Shown piece after piece: positions 41,916 through 54,100 of a stretch of 64,000 nt of DNA (positions are counted from its first letter, which is position 1; every line of letters begins with the position of its first letter). The notes under the pieces are model-generated. The model searched no databases and had not been told where the DNA came from. It saw nothing but the letters and a program-made list of their open reading frames with translations. Origin of the DNA: Vibrio hannami (GTDB lineage Bacteria; Pseudomonadota; Gammaproteobacteria; Enterobacterales; Vibrionaceae); the NCBI RefSeq assembly GCF_029589055.1, contig NZ_JARQZP010000002.1, positions 1 to 64,000 on the forward strand, read 5' to 3'. Both the position numbers and the translations under genes were made by a program.

Positions 41916-44900
41916 AGGGCTCCCTCCCTAATTTCTCTTTTTTTCATCGAGTCAGGTACTTTGTACTCACCCGTCAATCTGGAAACCTCTTTAACAACCG
42001 GAGAGTCCAGGGGACCTTTTACTTCGTACTGAACTTTAGTAAATACGTCAACCACTGGTGACAATACCGTAGAAATCGCGAAGACCAGCACGGCGGTCTG
42101 TGGTGTTACCGCAAAAGCCGTTAAAACAGGAATACCGGAAGTCAGATCAGGAATAAATTCCACTTTTGCATCAACGGTCTGTTGATTCAAGTCAGCAATG
42201 CCTTTGATTGTCATGTTCCCGGCAATGGCATCCATCTCAATATCATCAGTCTTAAAGACACCAGCGTCAATCTTACCTGTACCGGTAATTGAGTTAAACG
42301 CTAACCCTTTGTCGAATACATCTGTAAAGTCTAGCTGCATTCGGCGAATGATGGAATCAAGACTAAATAAGCCCAATAGCTTAGCCGCTCCACTCACATC
42401 ACTGATTATTCCTTTACCGAACCTGGTACTGACATCGCCATTCATAGTGTCAATCTGTGCCGCCCAGGGAGAGCCTTGCCAGTTCACGTTGCTAGATAAC
42501 TCAAATGGTGCTCTCTGAATGCCAGAACTAATACCAAACCTCTCCATAAGCTCGGTATTATCATCACCTTGAACAAATAAGGTTAGATCTGTTTTGCTCG
42601 TATCCTCAGTAAGTTCCCACCAACCTTTGATCTTTACCTGGTTGCTGCCGCTGTTGAATTCAAGATTATTCCAAACCAGCCTGTCTTTCTTCCTCTGCAG
42701 ATCCATATTCGCCTGGCCGACCTTATATCCCTGAAGCCAGAAGTCATCGATGGTTAACGTTAAGTTTGGCATCTGTTGATGGAAGGCTCGATCAAATTCA
42801 GAAATCAAAGGCTGAGCACTATCAGCTTCCATGATTGGTCTGTCTGGGGACTTATCATCTAATCCAGGAATAAAGATATGGAGTCGATTTAACGCTACGC
42901 TCAAGTCATAAGGTTCAAGATAAGTGGCCTTACCTTCTACTTCAGAACTATTTATATCCATCAGCCAGGAGACTCCTTTCTTTCTGGCTGAAAAGTTCAC
43001 ACTATTCCAGTCAATTGAAGCGAGCTTCAAACTATCTACTGCAATGTTTACACGTTCAGGAGATGGTAGCTCAGGCGTGTTCATCTGGCTCAGAACAGCG
43101 CTACTCTCAACCCCGTTAGCCTGATTTAGAAATGAAAACCACTGATCCAGGTTCAGCTCATCTGTTCTTACCATCAGCTGATGCCCCACTACCGGACTCA
43201 CCTTAAAGCTGCCTTTTCCAAGTAACAGGTAAGTGGCATCTAGAACAGGGCGATTTCCTGTTATATCGATTTCTGTCTGGTACTTAGCATTGGGTAACTG
43301 TAGCCTTGCAGAAATGCTTTCCTGATTACCAGAAGCCTGCATACTGGCCGTCCATTTTTCGCCTAGCGCTTTTGATAAAGGATTAGGATACTGGCTGGAC
43401 AAGAACTCTAGATTCGCCCTGGTGTCTATCTGGTAAGTGAACCCGACATCATCAAGTTGAAGATCAATGTCCATTGCCCAAAGCGCATGTCCACCAATAG
43501 GATCAAGCCACTGCTTACCCAAATACGGTGCCAGCGGTTTAGCATCCCAGTCTCCAACTAATTCGATATCGACACCGTAACCCCTGTTCTGGTTCTCTCC
43601 CTTGAAATCTACAGAAATAGGCTGGTCAAGCAGCACAGCAGAAAGGCCGGATGTGCTTACAGCATCGTTATCGAAACGAATCCTGCCAGTCGCCTCGCTT
43701 AGCTTCATCGCGGGCGTCTTAATATCAATGATATTTTTATTTAGGTCCGCATAACCCCAGGCTCGGGTTTCTTTATCTGATGAGAATGGGATGTGCAACT
43801 GGAATTCTGAATGAACATCGCCTTTTACCTGAACCGCGGTCAGAGCTGCACCAACTGAATCCACTAATGGTGTAGCCATCATATAGTCGCGGACAGCGTT
43901 ACCCTTTGCTGATGCAGATGCTTCAATTTCGATATGACCACTCGGCCCAAGGTGTGGAATTCGCCCTGTTATTTTGTCAGCTTTTACATTCATCAGGGTT
44001 GCTTGATTAGAGCTTAAATACATGGATTCATTTTCAAATAGCAGATCCAATTTTAAGTCTTCAATCGTTGGCCAGCTGGTAAGGAAACTAAAACGTGCGT
44101 CTCTCAGGCCAACTTTTGCCTGAAATACACCTTCATTCTTTTCGTATGGAAAATCGTTGACCTCACCATGCCAGAGAATTTGAGCGGTTTTGGCCTTACC
44201 ACCCTGAATAGCTGCTGATAGATAGTCCGTTAAATCCTGTCCTAATGCTAGTGTCGGTAAATAGCGCCATGTTTGACCAGCATTGTATACATCAGCCTCA
44301 GCATAAATTGACAAGAAGGGAGAAGCGCCAATAGGGAAATCTAGCCGAAACTCACCGACAGCCTGTATATCAGGAGTGGCAACCGTCACCCTGTCAGACC
44401 ACAACTTCCAGCCATCTTCATCACGCTCCCAGACAATATCGACAGCGCCTTGTTTAATCGCCATAGGTGCCTGGAACACATCGCCGAATGGTAAAATATC
44501 GTCGATTAGATTCAGATTTGCCTGAAGCTTATCCTTATTGCCGGAAATTGTTGCAGACAGCTCATGCACTTCAGGTAGAAGGTACCATTGCTTCATTCCC
44601 CCTCGGTTCAGAGATGCCGAATACAACAGATCGCCATTAGCAATACTGTTAGAAACCCGGATATCTTCTATCAAACCGCTTGGGCCTAATTTGTTGATCC
44701 ATTCTGAAGCCGCTTCTGAGTCTGGAGCTAAATGCACCAGAGGTAACAGCGAACTGATGTCCAATTGAGATATATTGAGTAACCAGTTATCTTTTTCCCA
44801 CTCAAAAGCCACATCAAACTCGGGCCATGGTTCATCATCAGTTCTCGCCAGAAGCGAGTGACCACTTACCTTCCAGCCATACTCTGTATCTGAAGGTGTT

Positions 44901-45811
44901 AACCTGAAAACCCCTTCCTCCAGAAATAGAGTGTGTTTGTTTTGCTCCTGAGCCCAATTAAGCTCCGAAGGTAACAGCTCAACATACGCATCGACCGGAT
45001 TATTATGCTCAAGAGTCAGCCAACTCCTGAAACTCACGTTACCACTGCTAATACCAGTTTCGTTTTTCAGGTATTTCGTTAGCCAGGGAACAACTCTGAT
45101 TTGCTCAGCTTCAGCATAGAAATCACCGGAAATATCGTAGATCGAACCGTGGTCGTAAAAATCAGCAACAACCGAAAGGCTATTAATATGGCTATCCGTG
45201 ATACTTACAACACCATCAAGCCGATGACGATTTTTTGAATTACTCCAAACCAGATTTTCTATATCCAGCTTGCGAATTTCTCCAGTGAAGGACTGATATC
45301 GGATATGAGAATCAACCAGATTAAAGTCTCGCAGTTGCCGAAACAGTAGCTTTTCTATCTGATCAATGATGGGCTTAGTATCTGTAGAGTCGGCTTGCGT
45401 CTCCGGAGCCGATTCCGAATTACCTAGCAAATTGTATTTACTGATATCCAGCTCAAGCCCGTGACCGGTCAGCACTGCAATTTGTGGTCTGAGGGTACGA
45501 ATAGATTCGATTAAATCGATTTCTAGCTGAACCTCATTAACGGAAAAGGAAATTTCACTCTCACCTTCAAATTCTGCTTCTAGGTTCTGCAGGGCAAGCG
45601 ATGGGTGAGTATTGCGCCAATAGCCTTTTACACTACTAACTTTAAAGGGGATACCCGTTTGGGTATTAACCCAGGACTGAATTTCATCCTGAAAAGAATC
45701 TAGACGAGGCAGTGCGACACGCAATGCGGTAACTGCAATGGCAAGGGCGACCAATGACATTACAATTATCCACAATACAAATCGCCCGAGGCGAGTCATC
45801 CAGTTGGCCAC
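41912..45811 (-). CDS. yhdP: YhdP family AsmA-like lipid-bridge protein
   Basis: A 1299-residue envelope protein. One N-terminal helix (FVLWIIVMSLVALAIAVTALRVALP) anchors a large periplasmic part of repeated beta strands, the DUF3971/AsmA C-terminal type. Length is in the E. coli YhdP range (1266). YhdP, TamB and YdbH form bridges for phospholipid flow to the outer membrane. It follows rng by 10 bases in the mre operon. Confidence 0.93.
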   Translation of the reverse strand: MANWMTRLGRFVLWIIVMSLVALAIAVTALRVALPRLDSFQDEIQSWVNTQTGIPFKVSSVKGYWRNTHPSLALQNLEAEFEGESEISFSVNEVQLEIDLIESIRTLRPQIAVLTGHGLELDISKYNLLGNSESAPETQADSTDTKPIIDQIEKLLFRQLRDFNLVDSHIRYQSFTGEIRKLDIENLVWSNSKNRHRLDGVVSITDSHINSLSVVADFYDHGSIYDISGDFYAEAEQIRVVPWLTKYLKNETGISSGNVSFRSWLTLEHNNPVDAYVELLPSELNWAQEQNKHTLFLEEGVFRLTPSDTEYGWKVSGHSLLARTDDEPWPEFDVAFEWEKDNWLLNISQLDISSLLPLVHLAPDSEAASEWINKLGPSGLIEDIRVSNSIANGDLLYSASLNRGGMKQWYLLPEVHELSATISGNKDKLQANLNLIDDILPFGDVFQAPMAIKQGAVDIVWERDEDGWKLWSDRVTVATPDIQAVGEFRLDFPIGASPFLSIYAEADVYNAGQTWRYLPTLALGQDLTDYLSAAIQGGKAKTAQILWHGEVNDFPYEKNEGVFQAKVGLRDARFSFLTSWPTIEDLKLDLLFENESMYLSSNQATLMNVKADKITGRIPHLGPSGHIEIEASASAKGNAVRDYMMATPLVDSVGAALTAVQVKGDVHSEFQLHIPFSSDKETRAWGYADLNKNIIDIKTPAMKLSEATGRIRFDNDAVSTSGLSAVLLDQPISVDFKGENQNRGYGVDIELVGDWDAKPLAPYLGKQWLDPIGGHALWAMDIDLQLDDVGFTYQIDTRANLEFLSSQYPNPLSKALGEKWTASMQASGNQESISARLQLPNAKYQTEIDITGNRPVLDATYLLLGKGSFKVSPVVGHQLMVRTDELNLDQWFSFLNQANGVESSAVLSQMNTPELPSPERVNIAVDSLKLASIDWNSVNFSARKKGVSWLMDINSSEVEGKATYLEPYDLSVALNRLHIFIPGLDDKSPDRPIMEADSAQPLISEFDRAFHQQMPNLTLTIDDFWLQGYKVGQANMDLQRKKDRLVWNNLEFNSGSNQVKIKGWWELTEDTSKTDLTLFVQGDDNTELMERFGISSGIQRAPFELSSNVNWQGSPWAAQIDTMNGDVSTRFGKGIISDVSGAAKLLGLFSLDSIIRRMQLDFTDVFDKGLAFNSITGTGKIDAGVFKTDDIEMDAIAGNMTIKGIADLNQQTVDAKVEFIPDLTSGIPVLTAFAVTPQTAVLVFAISTVLSPVVDVFTKVQYEVKGPLDSPVVKEVSRLTGEYKVPDSMKKREIREGAL

Positions 45812-45821
45812 AAAGGCTCCA

Positions 45822-47291
45822 TTACATCATGACGACGTCAAACTGTTCCTGCATATACAGAGGTTCAGCCTGAATCTTAACTTGCTTACCAATAAACACT
45901 TCCAGTTCTGCCAGTGCATGTGACTCTTCACCTTCCAGCGTTTCCGCCACAAATGGGGAAGCATACACAACGAACTTATCAGCATCGTAGGCTCGGTTTA
46001 CACGGGTAATCTCTCGAAGAATCTCATAACAGACAGACTCCACGGTTTTTACTGTTCCCCGGCCTTCACAAGTTGGACACTCATTACATAGAACATGTTC
46101 AATACTTTCACGGGTTCTTTTGCGGGTCATTTCAACCAAGCCTAGCTGGGTAAAGCCGTTGATATTGGTTTTCACCCTATCTGCCGCTAACGCTTGCTCC
46201 AGAGAAGCAAGCACACGGCTGCGATGATCTTCCGACGCCATATCGATAAAGTCGATAATAATAATACCGCCCAGATTTCTCAGACGGAGCTGGCTCGCAA
46301 TTGCCTGCGTTGCTTCAACATTGGTATTAAATATGGTTTCTTCGAGATTGCGACGGCCGACAAATGCACCGGTATTAATATCAATGGTGGTCATCGCTTC
46401 TGTCTGATCGATGATCAGATAACCGCCAGATTTAAGCTCAACTTTTCTGTCCAGAGAGCGCTGAATCTCGTTTTCAGCATCAAACATATCAAAGATAGGC
46501 TTGTCACCTTCGTACAGCTCCAGTTTGTCTGTTAGCTCCGGTACAAACTCTGAAGTGAACTCTTTCAGGGTCTCAAATGCCAAACGCGAGTCAACCTGAA
46601 TTCTTTTTAATTCGATACCAACAAAATCTCTCAGAATGCGCTGAGCTAGACCTAGCTCACCATAAAGTGTTGAGCGAGTTTTGTATTTGGCTCTTCGTTC
46701 CTGAACTTTTTGCCACAGCCTTTTCAGATAGCGAGCATCCTGAGACAGCTCGACATCATCCGCACCTTCTGCTGCAGTCCGGATAATAAAGCCGCCATTC
46801 TCGTCACAGTAATCAACGACGTTCTTTTTCAGCCTTTCCCGCTCTTTTTCACTATCAATTCGCTGAGAAACACCAACATGGCTAGCCCCCGGCATAAACA
46901 CCAGGTAACGGGATGGAAGGGTAATATCAGTAGTCAGGCGAGCGCCTTTGGTACCCAAAGGATCTTTAACTACCTGAACAACAATGTCTTGCCCTTGACG
47001 AACAAGCTCTGAAATATCTCGAACCTGAAACTGTTGTTTCTCGTTTTCAGCGACACATTCTGTATGAGGAACAATATCAGAGGCGTGCAGAAAAGCGGCC
47101 TTCTCCAGACCGATATCAACAAAGGCCGCCTGCATGCCGGGCAAAACCCTAGACACGCGTCCTTTATAAATGTTACCAACAATTCCCCGGCGAGCTTCAC
47201 GTTCAATGTGAACTTCTTTAAGGATCCCACCTTCAATCATCGCAACCCGAGTTTCACTCGGGGTTACGTTTATCAATAACTCTGCACTCAT
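45822..47291 (-). CDS. rng: Ribonuclease G
   Basis: A 489-residue endonuclease that matures 16S rRNA 5' ends and decays some mRNAs. An S1 domain with VGNIYKGRVSRVLPGMQAAFV starts near 38; DIGLEKAAFL follows; catalytic acids lie in TTIDINTG and IDFIDM; the zinc-link is CNECPTC. RNase E-like C-terminal tail absent, so RNase G. It is placed between maf and yhdP. Confidence 0.97.
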   Translation of the reverse strand: MSAELLINVTPSETRVAMIEGGILKEVHIEREARRGIVGNIYKGRVSRVLPGMQAAFVDIGLEKAAFLHASDIVPHTECVAENEKQQFQVRDISELVRQGQDIVVQVVKDPLGTKGARLTTDITLPSRYLVFMPGASHVGVSQRIDSEKERERLKKNVVDYCDENGGFIIRTAAEGADDVELSQDARYLKRLWQKVQERRAKYKTRSTLYGELGLAQRILRDFVGIELKRIQVDSRLAFETLKEFTSEFVPELTDKLELYEGDKPIFDMFDAENEIQRSLDRKVELKSGGYLIIDQTEAMTTIDINTGAFVGRRNLEETIFNTNVEATQAIASQLRLRNLGGIIIIDFIDMASEDHRSRVLASLEQALAADRVKTNINGFTQLGLVEMTRKRTRESIEHVLCNECPTCEGRGTVKTVESVCYEILREITRVNRAYDADKFVVYASPFVAETLEGEESHALAELEVFIGKQVKIQAEPLYMQEQFDVVMM

Positions 47292-47308
47292 GAGCGCCTC
47301 TCATTAAA

Positions 47309-47890
47309 CTAGATGAATTCGTGCAAGAGCTGGTCGGTTTCCATTAAGGGCAGGCCGACTACCGCGTGGTAGCTTCCTTCTATTCTCGAGACAAAACGCC
47401 CGCCAATTCCCTGGATTCCATAACTACCAGCCTTGTCGCATGGCTCACCAGACGCCCAGTAGGCTCTGATTTCTTGTTCTGTTATTTCTCTGAACCATAC
47501 GTCTGTAATAACCAGGCATGTCTTGGCTTTATTTCTATTTGTGACAGTCACTGCTGTCATCACCTGATGCTGACTACCTGAAAGAGAAGAGAGCATCCGA
47601 ATCGAGTCTTCTATCTTCTCTGGTTTTTCTAAAACCAGTCCATCATGAACCACAATAGTATCGGAACCGATGACGACACAATCAGCTTCAGAAACCAGCT
47701 CAATTCCTGCTTGCGCTTTTTCTAACGAAAGCCTTCTCACATACTCTTCAGGCGTTTCTTCTTCCAGCTTACACTCAGGAATATCTGGTTTTACAATACT
47801 GAACTCATTCCCTAGAAGAGCTAACAACTCTTTTCTTCTTGGCGAACCAGAAGCCAGATAAAGTACTCGATTCTTATCTTTGTCTGACAT
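47309..47890 (-). CDS. Maf-like nucleotide pyrophosphatase
   Basis: A 193-residue Maf/HAM1-fold protein. SGSPRRKELL (9-18 region), VIGSDTIVV, KPEKIEDSIRMLSSLSG, and GSYGIQGIG are the conserved blocks. In E. coli YhdE, its likely counterpart here between mreD and rng, hydrolyses dTTP and UTP, guarding against unwanted nucleotides. Length is usual. Confidence 0.93.
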   Translation of the reverse strand: MSDKDKNRVLYLASGSPRRKELLALLGNEFSIVKPDIPECKLEEETPEEYVRRLSLEKAQAGIELVSEADCVVIGSDTIVVHDGLVLEKPEKIEDSIRMLSSLSGSQHQVMTAVTVTNRNKAKTCLVITDVWFREITEQEIRAYWASGEPCDKAGSYGIQGIGGRFVSRIEGSYHAVVGLPLMETDQLLHEFI

Positions 47891-47894
47891 GCTT

Positions 47895-48383
47895 TTACCT
47901 TATATGCCAGTGACGACGAACTCTTCTAAGTAGTAAGAATAACCAAGGCCATAAGATACAGTTTACTAAACCAGCCCAGTATGACATCGGGTTAAAGGTC
48001 ACATCCTGAATAAGATATTCGCCACCAAACTCTAAAAGTTTTGCTGCTATGGTAAAACAGCCCACCAGAATGGCCTGCTGCCATAACGCCATGTTACGCA
48101 GTACCAGAAAATTACTCGCCACAATGTAAGTGACAACGGACATAACAATGCCACGAATACCAAGGGTTGAACCTAATAAAAGGTCCCACAACAAGCCCAG
48201 AAGAAATGCCGTACCAACATTAACTCGGTGAGGTAATGCCAAAACCCAGTAGAATGTCACCAACAATAGCCATGAAGGACGAAATAGATCCATTTCTCCC
48301 GGCCATGGGATTGTCTGAAATACGAGAGCGATCAGGAAGGTCACCCATATGACACCTCTGCCCCCTAAACTATTACTCTTCAC
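47895..48383 (-). CDS. mreD: Rod shape-determining protein MreD
   Basis: A 162-residue inner-membrane protein with five or so helices. VIWVTFLIALVFQTIPWPGEM and RPSWLLLVTFYWVLALPHR are typical of vibrio MreD. I chose a GTG start at 48383 with GGAG six bases ahead; it overlaps mreC by 11 bases. A TTG nine codons upstream (48410) is possible but has no ribosome site. Confidence 0.88.
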   Translation of the reverse strand: MKSNSLGGRGVIWVTFLIALVFQTIPWPGEMDLFRPSWLLLVTFYWVLALPHRVNVGTAFLLGLLWDLLLGSTLGIRGIVMSVVTYIVASNFLVLRNMALWQQAILVGCFTIAAKLLEFGGEYLIQDVTFNPMSYWAGLVNCILWPWLFLLLRRVRRHWHIR

Positions 48384-49266
48384 CAGACGCTCCAACCTGT
48401 TGATTTTCAATAGTGTCCTGAGACTCTATTACTTGCTCTTGTCTGTCTCCGTTAGGCCAAATCAGAAGAAGGTACCTTAGTCGATCGAACTGCACTGCAG
48501 GCTTTGCCTTAATATATGCAAACTGACGACTATTGTCGTTATTCACTTCTTCAACGTAACCAACCGGATACCCTTCTGGATAAATGCCTCCCAGGCCAGA
48601 AGAGATCAACATATCGCCGACCTGTATATCTGTACTTAACGGAATGTGTTCCAGGTATATAGAGCCAATATCTCCGTTGCCCGAAGCAATTACCCGAATA
48701 TCATTTCGAACAACCTGAACAGGTATTGAGTTATTTGAGTCCACCAGCAACAGAACACGAGCATTATGTGCGGCAACAAACGTCACCTGACCTACAATAC
48801 CGCTCTCATTGATAACAGGCTGACCAATGTAAACACCATCAACGTGCCCCTTATCAATAACTACCTGGTGACGATATGGTGAAGAGTCAACCGCCATTAC
48901 TTCAGTAACGACTTTCTTCTCGTCTCTGACAAACGAAGAACCAAGTAGCTTTCTTAGCCGCTTATTTTCTTCTTTGTATTGCTGCAGCAGAGAAACATCA
49001 CTTTTCAGGCGCAACATTTCACGCTTCATTGCGTTATTGCTTTCCAATAGTGATTGCCTGTCATTCAATCTTTGGTAGAGACCATCGAACATGGTTCTTG
49101 GTAAGTCTGCCAGGTATTGAATAGGCGACACAGCACTGTTAAGCACATAACGAACATTATGGAAAGCATCAAGACGACTATCAGCCAGCATAAGGCTGGC
49201 TGATAAGACTACTGAGATTAGCAGACGTAATTCGAGGGAAGGGCCCCGGCCGAATATTGGTTTCAT
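48373..49266 (-). CDS. mreC: Rod shape-determining protein MreC
   Basis: A 297-residue protein: short N-terminal cytoplasmic part, one membrane helix (LRLLISVVLSASLMLADSR), a coiled coil (about 65-105), and the periplasmic double beta-barrel (GIVGQVTFVAAHNARVLLLVD). Links MreB with the elongation-phase peptidoglycan enzymes. Ends in an acidic tail; mreD overlaps its 3' end. Confidence 0.95.
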   Translation of the reverse strand: MKPIFGRGPSLELRLLISVVLSASLMLADSRLDAFHNVRYVLNSAVSPIQYLADLPRTMFDGLYQRLNDRQSLLESNNAMKREMLRLKSDVSLLQQYKEENKRLRKLLGSSFVRDEKKVVTEVMAVDSSPYRHQVVIDKGHVDGVYIGQPVINESGIVGQVTFVAAHNARVLLLVDSNNSIPVQVVRNDIRVIASGNGDIGSIYLEHIPLSTDIQVGDMLISSGLGGIYPEGYPVGYVEEVNNDNSRQFAYIKAKPAVQFDRLRYLLLIWPNGDRQEQVIESQDTIENQQVGASGEE

Positions 49267-49299
49267 TCCTCTTCACCCCAAACTGGATTGTGAATGGAA

Positions 49300-50352
<1,053 letters not shown>

Positions 50353-50394
50353 TCATTGGATAATATTAGAAGACAAAATTGCACTAAATGTACC

Positions 50395-50421
50395 AATGCC
50401 TTGCCATTACAGCAAGGCATT
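50395..50421 (-). other. Hairpin between mshQ and mreB
   Basis: AATGCCTTGC (50395-50404) pairs with GCAAGGCATT (50412-50421) over a 7-base loop. No T-run follows, so it is not a clear terminator. It lies downstream of mshQ and upstream of mreB on the same strand and could be an RNA processing or stabilising element. Confidence 0.55.
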
Positions 50422-50515
50422 CAAGCATAAACATGGGCTTAATCTCGCTTTTTTTTCATTATCCTTTCAGAAAGCGGTTTTATTAAAGTTTTCTTAAAAA
50501 GCGAATAGATATGCC

Positions 50516-53500
50516 TCAGTTATCAGTTAACCTAGGTTCGCCACGGAAAATAATTCTGTCATTGCCCCGATAGATACCAAAAACAACAACTGCGGAAGGA
50601 TCTTCGTCCCCTACCCCACGCCAGTTATAACGGAGCCAGGGTTGTTCGGTAATACTTCCAGAGCTAAAGCAATCTGACGAGCTTAAGCCATCTGGTTCAG
50701 TGCTTTGCTGACGAAGCCATAACCGTATTTGTTCTCTACTGTCTCCACCATGGGTTGCAACAAGCGAGTCAAATGCTCCTTCATCGACTATCTCAGTTTC
50801 TGAAGTACTCAATCTTGCGGAAGATGTTCCTGTTTCATCACGCCATATAGTCTGACGGCAATAATCGTCGACATCGAATTCACTTCCATCATCATCTGGG
50901 TTGGTGATAAAAGCATCGGCCGTCCAGTATTCGGTTGTCAGTGGAACGGTTATCTCGGTGTCAATATTGCCCCCAACATCAGATAGCTTCATTCTTCCAT
51001 ATCGGAAATCAGGTTGATTACCAAACACAGATATATCCGCATGATTGACCCTATCACTACTGAAAGAGACAACATCCTCAGTTCTGTCAGTTATTTCTAT
51101 TCCAAATTCAGAGTTACTAGAATCATATGGGCCGTCGGGAACCGTTGTATAATTGGTGGCACCAGCGTCAGGGTTTTTCACAAAAGTGAAGTCTGAAGAG
51201 TTGATGTTCATCTGTGCTAACTCTGTGCCATCGGTATCCGTTACCAACTCCCAGTCGGAACTTCCCCCCCAGGTCGCTTTGATACTGTTGTTATTTTGAT
51301 CTGTTCCATCTATCCGGCCAATTAAATCGGTAACCCCTTGAACAGAGTAGTACCTCATATCAACAATCAGGCTATCGGAGAATAATCGATAGTTGGCAAC
51401 AGGCTCACCACCGGCATTCATCGCTTCCACAGTAAAGCTGTGTTCTATCGGTTGGCTCATATAGGCAAAGCCATCATGCCCGCTTGCGTATGTCCAGCTA
51501 TGATCTTCTACTGATAGGTGATTTGGATAGAACCTTCCGACCTCACGATATCCGCGGTTAATATCCATTCCAAAATAGTTAGCGACCGTATCTGCACCGA
51601 TTTCCAGACTACCAACTTCATCCCAGCTAAGATTGGTATATTGATACTGTTCACTATTGTGATCTGTATTAACTTTGTCATAACCGACTGTAACGAGTGC
51701 ACTCTCTCCAGCCAAGCCCCCGGATGGTGTACTAAGTCCCCCTAAGAGGTTAATTGTGGCGGTTGGAGAGTAGCTATTGAAAAAGTTCTTTGTTACATAG
51801 GAAGAGTCACAGTAACTGTCATCTACAAGAATATCCCCAGACGTGCTTCCCCCTGATAACGAATTGGTAGCACGTTCAAAGTGAAGTTTTCGCCAGCAGC
51901 AACAAAACCGCCACCACTACTAGCTGTACCATTCATCGAATGGCTATTAGGCTCACAGATAGCAAAAGTCCATGGTCGGGCATTGACATTCACGACGCCT
52001 TGTAGCGAATCCCAACTCTCACCATCATCGGTTTCACAATCAAAGCCTGTCGGGCAGCTAAATGTAGAATCAGATAGGATAAAGCTGATGGCGCCAGATT
52101 CATCATAATTCAGGCTAGAAGAGGCCGCACCATTGTTAAAATCAAATGATATTGAAGTGGAAGAGGTTCCTGCTACGGTCAAATTCCCTGTAACCCCTCC
52201 TTGAGCGCTAGTAGGCTGTTCAAGTGTTATATCACTTCGAGCCAGTGTCTTAGAACCATCATAATCACTAACTTTGGTCGCAGAGCCATCGTTACAGGCA
52301 AGAACTGTTAACGAAAAAGCAGTGTCATTACCAGCGATTGCAGACACAGTATCCGAATCGAATTTATATGGCGCAACATAAAGCTCACTAGAGTCATCTT
52401 TTGACGAATCGGTACTTAACTCACCTTCAATAGTATAAGTACCATACGATGACGCACTAAGACTTAATATTAACTCGCCATCTACCGGAGTATACGAACC
52501 GTTACTACCTGAGCCTTTTACAACCGAATCGACAGATATACCCGAAGGTAGAGTAACTTCTATAGAGCCAGCATAATCAGTATCGATTTCATTATTATTT
52601 CCAGCATCACGAACGGTAAAGGTAAACTCAGGGTTCTCACACAACAGAGCAAACTCTTTCTCTTCTGTTATTTCTAGATAAAGATCTTCCTCATTACCTG
52701 CACTAAAGCAATCACTTGTCCCAACCACAGTACCAGTATTAGTCGTTAAACCGTTTGTGGTTAAAGCACCGTGGAGCGTAAAACTCGGATTAGTCATAGT
52801 ATCTACCAAGACATGAGCATATAGTGGTGGTTGTGCGGGTCCGGCTGTAAAATACGCCCCATTATTAGGCGCGTAAATAGTAAAGTTGTTGGGATTCGGT
52901 ACAGAGCCGCTAGGAGTGGTATGGGTAACCGCTCCACTAAGTGTAATACCACTGTTAACTTGCCAAACAATGTTCCCTGAAGTAACCAAGTTTTGAGGGT
53001 TTGAAAAAGTGATTGTATTGAAGGTATAGGTTCCGGTATTAAGGAACTCAGTGCTAACATCCGCCGTCGCTTGATAACTTCCAATTAACCGTCCGTATTG
53101 ACCTGAACCAGCTTCAAAACGGAGTTTCAACGTTCGATTTGAGAGACCTTGTGCTGTCAGGCTTTGTAAATCACTTTTTATTGTAACAGTATCGTTTCCT
53201 TCATAACGACAGTAGCTACCAGAATCATCTTCAGGACATAAGACAAGTAAGTCACCTGATTCTCCATTACCAAAATTACTAAACGAAAGATCCAAGCTTC
53301 CACTCGTTGGAAAAGTGGGCGAGATAGTTGGAGGTTTAAAAAATAGCTTGTCCGCTCCAGCAATACAGCCACCAACGTCACAACTCTGGTAATTAGGATC
53401 ATTGTTACCCCAGCCAGTAACGCTATCGAACCCTACAGCAAGCTTGTTGAGTATTGTAGTATTCCCAGGGTAGTCGGGGTGATTGACCTGACTTAAGTTG

Positions 53501-54099
53501 TTGTCAATATATTCCTGAGACCAGCCTCCAAAGTGATACCCATCTGTTCCCGCCTTTGAATTACTCACATGCAACGATGTTCCACTGTCTTCCCATGATT
53601 GAATCGGTTGAGGAAAATAAGGGCAAAAATCGGTAATAATAGGCTCTTCTGGTTCTATCTCATCATCAGAACACGTTAACGTGTCGTCTATCAACCCATC
53701 GTTATTATCTCCAGTAGCATCATGTTCGCCAGAAAATGACGCTACAGCCCAATCACTTTCCCACTCAGAGTAAGCAGGAGCAATAGTTCTTATTTTGTAG
53801 GTAATTAAGTCTGAATTAGCTGATTTTTCATTGTAGAGCAGGATTTCATAAGTGACTCCGTCAACAAGCGTTTCTTCAAAAATAAACGGCTCGAATAAAG
53901 AGGAGTTATCACTTTTCGCAGCCCAAAGATTAACGTAGTGCTGGCTGTTTTTAGTCAGAATTAAATACTGATCATTATTCCCGCCTTTTACCTGAAAATT
54001 GATAGAGAAGTTCTGGCTAAAATTTAACTTAGAACAATCTGAATACGCCAATGAAGAAAAAAACAAACTTAACGGGAGAATCAGATAAATCCACGGCAT
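50516..54099 (-). pseudogene. mshQ: MSHA biogenesis protein MshQ, split by a frameshift
   Basis: Two frames together read as one large exported protein of about 1195 residues. The first (54099-51823) has the signal peptide MPWIYLILPLSLFFSSLAYS and Ig-like and lectin-type beta repeats, with CEPNSH-like cysteine motifs. After RYQG the frame goes off and stops. The second frame holds SGDILVDDSYCDSSYV, then the region to 50516. A single missing G in the minus-strand G run (51853-51849, five Gs where six would keep frame) joins them. MshQ is the large accessory or tip protein at the msh cluster end. ATG 54099 starts 1 base after the mshP stop. Confidence 0.85.
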
Positions 54100-54100
54100 A

